From the NCBI GenBank assembly GCA_036939755.1, contig JALLAZ010000118.1, forward strand, positions 1-23,347: DNA of 23,347 nucleotides, written 5' to 3'. Origin of the DNA: Stephanodiscus triporus. Its lineage: Eukaryota; Bacillariophyta; Thalassiosirophyceae; Thalassiosirales; Thalassiosiraceae. Within the stretch, counting starts at the first letter, position 1. Each line of letters begins with the position of its first letter. Below, piece after piece: positions 16,893-23,347 of the stretch. A program made the position numbers and the translations under genes. The notes beneath the pieces were generated by a model that saw only the letters and a list, made by a program, of their open reading frames with translations, had not been told where the DNA came from and did not search any database.

Positions 16893-18522
16893 CGCCCTCG
16901 ATGCGACGGCGTCGGCGATGACGGACGACGACGATCGCTGGTTCAGCGACGTGCCACTCGCGCTATCGCTCGTCTCCCGATCGTCATCAGCCTCGCCCTC
17001 GCCGTCGTTTCGTCTGTCCCGAACAATGACTCTTCGTCGTCGTCGTCGTCGTCGTCGTCTTCGATGCGAGGAGGAGGAGGGAGGCGACTCCGTGTTCTGC
17101 TGGTGGTGACGTCCCTGGCGGAATACGATTGGTGCACGAGAGGGTGGGACGTTGACGTGTACCTGATATTGGGATAACCGAGCCTCGCCCCCCATCGACG
17201 TCGCATTGTACGGGAATCTCTGCCCCCGACCGTGGGATTGGAGGTTTGGGAAGACGCGATACCTTTGCATTACGCCAAGACTACCAACAAGAAAAGACCT
17301 GGATCCGATACGCGCTAAACAGGCAGCATCGATACGTCCTGGGGGACAAGTTGTCGTATTACGACTTCTTCGTGTGCTTCGTGAGTATTTATTATGCCGA
17401 GTAAGTTGTATCGTCGACTTTGGGTGTAGCGTATGGTATTCTGATACCCCACTCTCCTTCCTTCCTCGGACGATCGACGACAGGAGGACGACATGCGCGT
17501 CACCGCAGATCACGTCATCAACTTCCTCGACATTTCGGCCGACATCATGCGCCTGCACGACGCGGCGCTCGCAAGTCCGGACCGTCGCGCGCGCACGTCG
17601 AGCATTCAGACGACAATCGAGCGTCCTCCCGGCGTCAGCGTCATCGGCCGAACGACGGCGCGAGCGTCGGGAACGACGTAGCGAACGATCCGATAAGCGC
17701 GTTACATGCGAGGCGATTGTTCCCCGGTTTCATACGCGTGGATGTCCTCGATCGCTTGCCGGGCCATCCGCTGCGAGGGCCGGGGGAGTTCGACGACCAC
17801 GGCTTCGCGCGGGAGGTCCCGACGAGCGCCGACGCTTTCGTCGTCGTCTTCGCCGCCGACGACGATGCCGACGACGATGCCGACGGGGTGACGGGACAAC
17901 CGACGTCCGTGTTGAGGGCGACCGTCCTCGAATGGACGAGGTCGTGATGTGGGAAACGAACGTCCAGGCCACTTGCGTGCGGGAATATCCGCATCCACTC
18001 GGTTGGGTCGCGACCATGCCTGTGGAGGACCGCGCCGACGTCGGGTCGTACTGGAGCGGCCATCCTGACGTGTACGGCGCGACCGACATGAAATGACCCC
18101 GATGTCTCGACTCCACTTGCGGGGTTCATGGCGACGCGGGCTCAGGTCGAGTGCTTCCACGACGTTGCGTGTCCGGGGGGATTCCTACCGCCGTACAACG
18201 ACGTCGGTCATTGGAAGGGTGATTCGATGCAGCGTCAATCAGTTGAATTCTGGTCCGGAGGGTTTCAGTTGTTTGGGTGAGGTCTTGTTAACATCGGGTT
18301 CTCTCCGACTTCGCGTGTTTTCAATAAATCTTCTCTCAGTTGATTTCTTTGCCGCCCAGACAATGTTTCCTGAATAGAAATTTATCGCTCGACCCGAGGA
18401 AGTTCGAGCGACAGTTGCTCTATCACGTTTCGAATAATAAGCAGAGGACGATTTCGCCGAAGAAGATGATCAGGGTGGGCGAGGAGAGGGCAGAGGCGTT
18501 TCTGCGTAAGGGAGCCATTTGA
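16893..18522 (+). pseudogene. Disrupted type II membrane glycosyltransferase-like gene
   Basis: Conserved blocks run in order along the plus strand, but in different frames. Hydrophobic anchor IARLPIVISLALAVVSSV (16956-17018), poly-Ser from TCG repeats, LRVLLVVTSLAEYD, WDVDVYLILG, in-frame TAA at 17175, then PPTVGLEVWEDAIPLHYA in the same frame. A one-base shift in the A run near 17293 leads to ALNRQHRYVLGDKLSYYDFF, ending at a GTGAGT donor (17381). After a 103-nt intron comes EDDMRVTADHVINFLD. Further shifts near 17570-17700, 17890-17910 and 18091 separate LFPGFIRVDVL, VVMWETNV, LGWVATMP and GSYWSG, and MATRAQVECFHD with CPGGFLPPYND. An 83-nt intron (18277-18359) leads to LDPRKFERQLLYHVSNNKQR and the stop at 18522. 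The block order and EDDM acidic motif resemble a diatom glycosyltransferase-like family I recall but cannot name. It is a pseudogene or low-quality sequence. Confidence 0.65.
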
Positions 18523-19447
18523 CGAAGGTATGCCTACCCTTGTTGTGCTAAGAATACTGAACGCGTAAGGGAGAGGCATCACCGGAGTGTGACATAGTGG
18601 CTGGACAACAGTGTGTGGCAATGTTCCTATCTAGTGAAGTCTTGACTGAATAAAGCAGCCTTCAGAGGATGCGGATGACTTCAAGTTGAACTATGAAATG
18701 CCCTTTGCTGCGAGTGGCAAGTATAATGAGGCGAGCTCTTCTGAAATCCTAAGTGGTATCCTGACGAATGGTCGCTACATCTCTCTGTTTTTGGCAACAG
18801 GGGCTTGAAACGCTCCTCTAAGTATACTAAGAGATTTCATCAGAGTTGGGATACGACGATTGGATTGTGAATGCTGCATCGCAACTGATTGTACTGAAGA
18901 AACTTGGGACTGTTTTTTACAGATCGAGGACTCCAATATCGCTACCGAGGTCCTGCTTCTCATCGGCAATTAATCATTTAAAAACGGTGTTGTAATGTTT
19001 CTATAATCTGCGCGAAGCTTTGCTAAATATTTGGAAGCCAACGCTTACTCTGACTCGGATCATGATGGGCTCATCGGAGCTTGCGTGGGCCAAAACAGAC
19101 ACGAGGCCGACTCGGGATTGATGGATGTAGTCAATACGCTTGAATCCTTTTCAGTGCCTAAACGCCAACCGGTTGCTGAAGACGTTCGAAGGTTCCTCCG
19201 AGCGTTGTGTGGACAGAGGATATTCAATTCCGAGTGGTATCAAGCAAAGTGTTTTAATTGAAACCACAATGCTGATTTAATTATCTTAATTGTGAAAAAT
19301 GCACATAATACATATAACACGAGATCTTTCTTAGTAAAATGTCCCTGCATTATAGAGAGTTTGTATACACTCTTTTGCTTCACTATCAGCAAGTTGGGGA
19401 TACGTTAACGCAAAAAAATCAAAAGCTGACAGGATTCATGAATTCTT
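18523..19447. other. Unassigned region with coding-like blocks
   Basis: Three plus-strand blocks have protein-like content. About 18658-18808 is open for about 50 codons (DDFKLNYEMPF, ILTNGRYISLFLATGA). About 18921-18972 follows a TTTTTTACAG acceptor-like word and reads IEDSNIATEVLLLIGN then stop. 19031-19261 is open for about 75 codons (SDSDHDGLIGACVG, VAEDVRRFLRALCG). I could not join them with convincing splice sites, and I recognise no family. They may be exons of an unrecognised gene or a decayed one. Confidence 0.3.
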
Positions 19448-20265
19448 CTATATTTCATTCAAAGACAGAATCGAGCATAAATCATCATCTTGAAACATCT
19501 GTGTTGATCCTAAAACGTCCGACAATAGAAATTGGAGAATATCTTCTGTGTCTATCGAAGGATAGCTGGGCTGAACCGGAATATTCCTGGCAAAAGCTAA
19601 CGGCGCGATGTCAAACAAACTGTAACGATCATCAGTCTCCTTGGAAGAGATGCTGACGTCGGTCGACAGCTCAATCGTTGAAGCGACAGATACCGTAGCA
19701 CGTGTCGCTCCGCGAGATAGAGCAGTCGTTTTGGGAGCAATAGTCACGACCTTTGGTGGTCCTCCCTTGAGCGCGCCGTTCATCTTGACTTCAACCCTTT
19801 TAATGGACTTAAGCCCATCAATATTTCCGCGAATGAAATGTCGATGAGCCCAAGTCGTTGTGCCAAATATTCGGTTAGGCGTGAACCCCCATAGATTGAG
19901 CTGACGAGTCTGTTGATTGTTGTAAACGAGCGGACACATCGATATGAGAATTTATAAGGCACGGTTCAGGTAAAGAGCAATAGGTAACACGAACCAGCTA
20001 GAAATTGACTTACAAATGAGCGGAACTTTGTCAGCTTGAAGAACAAGGGCACGATCTCCATAATCTCTTCCTGGTGAACGATGAACGCTCGGCCATCATC
20101 TGACCACGAAACTGCCGAATTGTGCCCATGTTCGGACGCATATTCGAGCATGTCATACAGCCTGAATGGAAAATGCTTTCGATGAGACATTTCTTGGGAC
20201 ATGCGGCGGGACGGTCTACTGCTCGATGCCTCCCGTGATAGAGATGAATTATTGTTTGACGCCAT
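19448..20265 (-). CDS. Heat-shock-factor-type transcription factor (2 exons)
   Basis: Exons (minus) 20265-20014 and 19909-19448 join in phase across a 104-nt GTAAGT..CAACAG intron: 237 aa. The HSF DNA-binding domain spans residues 31-112: FPFRLYDMLEYASE, SWSDDGRAFIVH, PLFFKLTKFRSF, then after the intron TRQLNLWGFTPN and WAHRHFIRGN. The intron falls inside the recognition-helix region, next to the FRSF/RQLNLWGF signature. No clear heptad-repeat HR-A/B oligomerisation region follows; the tail is Ser/Thr-rich and ends with an acidic hydrophobic stretch that could activate transcription. Diatoms carry many such short HSFs, so a heat-shock role should not be assumed. A MITE-like element starts 166 bp upstream of the ATG. 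Confidence 0.93.
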
Positions 20266-20431
20266 AATGATGTCTGTGGAATGGAGAAGAGATATTATGG
20301 ATTTGTCTGTGTCGCGTTGTCCCCAGGCAGATGCTCAAAACGCTATTGGGTGATGGGCTGACCTCAAGAATTACTCAAGGTATTATTTGTTTGGGTGCCG
20401 TCGGTACTTACGTGTGAGCATGATTAGTGTA

Positions 20432-20601
20432 CTACAGTTTCCATATCAATTGATATTTCCCTTCGAGGGAAATAACTGAGATATCCTTCTTTATTGTTCC
20501 TACCGCTGCTAGAGCAGTCTCTACATACTGCAGCGGTAGGAACAATAAAGAAGGATATAATTTCCCTCGAAGGGAAATATCAACTGATATGGAAATTGTA
20601 G
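20432..20601. mobile_element. 170-bp MITE-like palindromic element flanked by TA
   Basis: Near-perfect inverted arms of about 75 bp begin CTACAGTTTCCATATCA on the left and its complement (one mismatch) on the right. The right arm lacks about 6 bp, and the loop is about 20 bp. The outermost bases are flanked by TA on both sides (20430-20431, 20602-20603), as left by Tc1/mariner-type transposition. Each arm also contains its own near-palindrome, TTTCCCTTCGAGGGAAA. There is no coding capacity, so it would be non-autonomous. It sits in the promoter region of the HSF gene. Confidence 0.8.
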
Positions 20602-20674
20602 TATGGGTACAAAAGCTTTCCGATGAATTTTGAAGTTTCGCAATATTATCTACGTATGTGCTTGATCAGTATGG

Positions 20675-20691
20675 TAGAGAGTGGCGGAAAC
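20675..20691 (-). repeat. Dispersed 17-bp word GTTTCCGCCACTCTCTA, copy 2
   Basis: Identical on the minus strand to 12629-12645. It lies between the MITE-like element and the 19-bp-period array. Confidence 0.7.
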
Positions 20692-20727
20692 GACGTTGTC
20701 TAAGATTTGAGTCTGATCTTGTTAAGT

Positions 20728-20784
20728 CTTACTTAACATCTATTACCTTACTTAACATCTGATATCTTGCTTAACATCTAATAT
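20728..20784 (+). repeat. 19-bp-period tandem array, three units
   Basis: Units 20728-20746, 20747-20765 and 20766-20784 share CTTRCTTAACATCT. The core TTAACATCTAATAT of the last unit differs by one base from the core of the array at 12294-12429, and the period is the same (19 bp). Confidence 0.8.
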
Positions 20785-21332
20785 CTTACTCTACTAACAT
20801 TGACAGCGTATGGTACATATTGTGTTTTAATACAACTAACTACTCTACCAATACTCTCCTCTCGTAGGTAGATGATTTTTAGGGTTAGGGTATTTGGCTT
20901 TTATACATATAGGGTTAAAAGGGTTTCGTTCGCAGGGTCGTACATACATTCGTAGATACACCAATATAAGTTCCTAACTGTGTGAAGAAACTTGAATAGT
21001 TTTTAAGGTTAATAATTCTCCACGTAGTTTTCATGTTTAGGGTTAAATAACTGGTCATTTTGTTCTTTGACTATCTCTCTACTCTACTCTAGGAGTAGTT
21101 GTTAACTCACTTAGAGTAGATTTTTTAGGGTTAAAAAACATGGTCATTTTGTTTTATTTACTCTCCTACATCACTTTCGAAGAAAAATCCAACAAAGGAG
21201 CCCCACGTCAGTCGAACCAGCTGTGAGAGAGAAGGATTCGCGAATAACAATTGTATGGTACGATATTTAATTCTACACACTCTATTTATCGCTAGGTCCT
21301 TAATAACTATCGCATACAAAGGCCAAACCAAG
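20785..21332. other. Intergenic region with TTTAGGG-like words
   Basis: Contains AGGGTTAGGG at 20881, AGGGTTAAAAGGG at 20911, TTTAGGGTTAAATAA at 21037 and TTTAGGGTTAAAAAA at 21125. The last two are each followed by a closely similar TGGTCATTTTGTT segment, forming a diverged direct repeat about 88 bp apart. Several TACTCTA/TAGAGTA words also occur. No gene seen. This is not a telomere array. Confidence 0.55.
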
Positions 21333-21929
21333 ATGAGACCTAGCCGTCGAGTCGCATTCACTAAGACAAGCCAGATGGTCGTTGTAACCAACCTCTCCGT
21401 AGGTCCACACAAGCGCAATCTATGGTTCACCCAAGAGGAGATGGACTTGTTCAAGTCAAACGTGGCAGTCGACATCAACACGATTCGATCCTCCATCTCG
21501 AAGAACCGCATTCCGTCTGCCGATCACATCGTCGGCCTCGAGAAGGTCCTCGCCCCAGATCTCACTGCAGAATACACGACTCGACGGGAGAGGCTGAAAG
21601 AGGAAATACTCAACGAGGTTCGATGGCAACGTCGCATGGGGTGCACTGATTACGCCGAGAACGCGGAAAGATTGAGGAGAATATCTTCCAAGAATAGCGA
21701 ATGGGCGAGGGCGCGAGCTCAAGCGGCGGCGAAGTTCCTGGAGAAAGATCAAGAGAAAGGGCGCATCGGACAGCACCTCAGGCCGAAGCATGGGCGAACT
21801 CATGACTGCGAACGGTTTGATGCCTCTACTTCATCTAATCATTTGCATTTGACGCTTCCCTCCTCCCTTCGAGCGAAGAAGCGATCTCGATCGATGTCTC
21901 CTTCTAGTATTGTGATGTACATAAGATAA
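21333..21929 (+). CDS. Conserved diatom-type hypothetical protein
   Basis: 198 aa from ATG 21333. An upstream in-frame ATG at 21255 would add 26 hydrophobic residues that do not fit the family pattern. Visible blocks: VAFTKTSQMVVVTNL, LWFTQEEMDLFKSNVAVDI, then HIVGLEKVLAPDL..EYTTRRERLKEEILNE and a helical Arg/Ala-rich stretch (NSEWARARAQAAAKFLEKD), ending in a basic Ser-rich tail. From memory, the W[YF]..EE...FK.........RGLE pattern recurs in many diatom proteins of unknown function. The helical middle may form a coiled coil. No signal peptide in the chosen form. The frame remains open for 37 codons after the TAA stop. Confidence 0.65.
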   Translation: MRPSRRVAFTKTSQMVVVTNLSVGPHKRNLWFTQEEMDLFKSNVAVDINTIRSSISKNRIPSADHIVGLEKVLAPDLTAEYTTRRERLKEEILNEVRWQRRMGCTDYAENAERLRRISSKNSEWARARAQAAAKFLEKDQEKGRIGQHLRPKHGRTHDCERFDASTSSNHLHLTLPSSLRAKKRSRSMSPSSIVMYIR

Positions 21930-22043
21930 AGTAAGCGCGAAGATTTTCAAGATGAGAAGACATCAGAAGTTCACGATTTTAACAATGAATTGAAAGAGTA
22001 TGACAAGGCCGAAATGCGCATTCCTTCTGATGAAATCGTTTGA
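21930..22043 (+). other. In-frame continuation past the stop codon
   Basis: Directly after the TAA at 21927-21929, the same frame runs 37 sense codons to a TGA. It encodes a charged, protein-like segment (EDFQDEKTSEVHDFNNEL, then EYDKAEMRIPSDEIV). It may be a former C-terminus cut by a recent nonsense change, a readthrough extension, or chance. Confidence 0.35.
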
Positions 22044-22233
22044 CCCTCCGCCTATTATCAGTGGCGGGTTTTGCAAGGGCAGACGTTCCAGTTAAAGATG
22101 ATTTTGTTGACACTCAAAAAACATTGTATGGCCATAACGACGTGAATTAATGTTCAAAATAATTATGATGTACTCTAGCTCATCGTTGCCATATCTTACA
22201 GGCTATGAAACATTTCAGTTGGGTTACACAAAG

Positions 22234-22548
22234 CTAAGCACAAGTATTAGAATCTCCGGTATTGTCAGTATCTTTTCCTTCACTATATTGGCTCCCAAAA
22301 AAATCACTGATCGAAGTGGAAAGGCGAGCATTCATTTCTAAATCCAACTCCTCTCGAAAAGCGCCAGCGTAACCTTCCACGAATCGACTTATAAAGCTTT
22401 TCACATGATACCTCTTGGACTTTTCTTCCATCTCTCGTAATATGGCGTCTTCTTGTATCGTTGCTTTTGAGTTTCTTTTCCAATCGCTGTATACAAACTT
22501 TTCCCTCCGGAGACTGCGTTTGACCAAGGTCTTTGCCGCCGCAGCTTT
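22234..22548 (-). CDS. Unknown protein, probable exon (partial)
   Basis: Open on the minus strand from 22548 to a stop at 22234; the first in-frame ATG is at 22527 (97 aa from there). The content is protein-like and highly charged (KRSLRREKFVYSDWKR, ILREMEEKSKRYHVKSF, YAGAFREELDLEM). It probably forms helices. An acceptor-like AAAAAG precedes the open frame, so this may be the last exon of a longer gene. An upstream candidate exon is at 22651-22887. I do not recognise the family. Confidence 0.4.
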   Translation of the reverse strand, partial: KAAAAKTLVKRSLRREKFVYSDWKRNSKATIQEDAILREMEEKSKRYHVKSFISRFVEGYAGAFREELDLEMNARLSTSISDFFGSQYSEGKDTDNTGDSNTCA

Positions 22549-22650
22549 TTAGATCTTGAGCTTTGGAAGGGTGAACGCCGGGTAATGATTACCCAAATAT
22601 CTTCCTGGCCGTAGGAACGCACTGAATTGTAGACGGAACAAGGCCAAAAA

Positions 22651-22887
22651 TCATAACCTCAGAATCAACGAAGGAATATACAGGCAAACCCAGACGCTGT
22701 CACATCTCGCATCCGATCTTGCCTCAATGCGCAGTTTCCCATTCTTAATATATACGTACTTGATCCGATCGTCCTCGCCCAGGTTGAATCCATCCATGTT
22801 ATTATTCTTCTGCTGAGGGAGGACCGAAAGGGATGCATGCGTACAATGGTTGGAGAAGTCGGCATCGTGTGTAGATATCAAAACCAC
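22651..22887 (-). CDS. Possible upstream exon, unknown
   Basis: A 78-codon minus-strand frame with a protein-like middle (GEDDRIKYVYIKNGKLRIEAR). An internal ATG gives MDGFNLGEDDR. It could be a 5' exon of the gene ending at 22234, but no convincing donor/acceptor pair in phase was found. Weak call. Confidence 0.25.
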   Translation of the reverse strand: MVLISTHDADFSNHCTHASLSVLPQQKNNNMDGFNLGEDDRIKYVYIKNGKLRIEARSDARCDSVWVCLYIPSLILRL

Positions 22888-23313
22888 TTTCTCAATTCGT
22901 CTCTAATAATGCTGATAAGATCATGATGATAACGGCGCGCCCGCTGACGTTCTACCGAGGCCACGTAGTCCGAAACATTCCACGCGGTGGGATGCCAGTG
23001 CGGGTACGACGATCGACCTCGAACTGCGTCGTTCGTCGTTCGTCGATCGTCGCGATGCGTCCTCCACCGCGGTATGACCGATGTTCGTCATATCGTCGCC
23101 CGGTCGTCGGTAAGTACGCTCATCGGATCTCCGCGAGTATGGCGACGCACCGCTCGTAAGTGCGACGACGACGCGTCCAGGAACAAAAGGATCGCGTTCG
23201 CCCTCGTTCCCCCACTCCTCCCTCGTCGCTTCCCCTTCTCCACGTGTTTTGTCAGATGTGTGTGCATATCTTCGACTGCATGCGGCGGGGCGAGGTTACA
23301 TCCTCTCCCTCCT
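22888..23313. other. GC-rich terminal region, no assigned gene
   Basis: Composition shifts to GC-rich with CGTCG/CGATCG words, as in the coding parts around 15.4-18 kb. A frame at 22923-23159 is open and contains a GTCGGTAAGTAC donor-like word near 23108, so it might be the edge of a gene on the plus strand. No motif recognised. Confidence 0.3.
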
Positions 23314-23339
23314 GGGGGGGGGGGGGGGGGGGGGGGGGG
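23314..23339 (+). repeat. 26-nt poly-G tract
   Basis: An uninterrupted run of 26 G eight bases before the end of the window. Length in such runs is unreliable, and the tract may mark a sequencing or assembly edge. Confidence 0.9.
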
Positions 23340-23347
23340 CGACCATT

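Noticed and set aside
16671..17558. Minus-strand 295-codon frame
   Set aside because: Antisense to the glycosyltransferase-like gene; the low-complexity Arg/Ser content comes from the TCG repeat.
17206..18096. Plus-strand 296-codon frame across the broken gene
   Set aside because: Only its last part (from about 17915) matches a conserved block; the rest is the wrong frame of the same gene and crosses a clear intron.
20881..20890. Telomere end
   Set aside because: Only isolated TTTAGGG/TTAGGG words in a region with genes on both sides; no tandem array.
1..23347. tRNA or rRNA genes
   Set aside because: No cloverleaf with a GTTCGAATC-type arm or rRNA-like block was recognised by eye; a tRNAscan-SE run would be decisive.

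Overview
The window looks like nuclear DNA of a photosynthetic stramenopile, most likely a diatom. Genes lie on both strands, are short and closely packed, and are split by introns of about 80-290 nt with GT..AG ends. A protochlorophyllide reductase begins with a signal peptide ending in the ADA-FAP type cleavage motif used for entry into secondary (four-membrane) plastids. Several proteins carry motifs I associate with diatoms (an expanded-type HSF, a C..HP.V.L..W..C..C protein, a WFTQEE/RGLE-like family). The species cannot be named from this.

Layout. 1-646: promoter with a diverged 30-bp direct repeat and E2F-like sites. 647-3470 (+): three-exon BRUTUS/HRZ-like E3 ligase (hemerythrin + CHY/CTCHY zinc fingers + RING + zinc ribbon), a candidate iron sensor. 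3823-5490 (-): histidyl-tRNA synthetase with an organelle presequence. 5491-6121: divergent promoter with a GTT microsatellite and a perfect TGACGTCA box. 6122-7689 (+): three-exon plastid light-dependent protochlorophyllide oxidoreductase. 7840-9588 (-): TRM13-type tRNA methyltransferase, divergent from a four-exon mitochondrial CBS-pair protein (9796-10675, +). 11018-11632 (-): small RS-rich zinc-motif protein.

11633-13047 is AT-rich and repeat-laden: an inverted repeat, a 19-bp-period array and palindromes. It is followed by a disordered acidic protein of unknown function (13059-14438, +) with an internal 57-residue duplication and a four-codon uORF that overlaps its start. 14765-15974 (-) is a two-exon secreted or plastid-targeted protein of unknown function, divergent from the first exon of a Tim9-like gene (16276-16361, +). 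That gene cannot be followed past an ambiguous base at 16566. 16893-18522 (+) holds a membrane-anchored glycosyltransferase-like gene broken by one in-frame stop and about four frameshifts. It is either a pseudogene or badly sequenced.

18523-19447 has unassigned coding-like blocks. 19448-20265 (-) is a two-exon heat-shock-factor-type transcription factor. Just upstream of it is a 170-bp MITE-like palindromic element flanked by TA, then a second copy of the 19-bp array repeat family and a region with TTTAGGG-like words. 21333-21929 (+) is a conserved diatom-type protein whose frame stays open for 37 codons after its stop. The last 1.3 kb has a probable minus-strand exon, GC-rich unassigned sequence and a 26-nt poly-G tract.

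The genes do not form one pathway. Iron regulation, chlorophyll synthesis and organelle translation sit near one another, but the sequence gives no proof that they are linked. I did not find a convincing wholly new multi-gene system. The best leads are the dispersed 19-bp array family, the disrupted glycosyltransferase-like gene, the iron-sensor E3 ligase and the uORF/start overlap.
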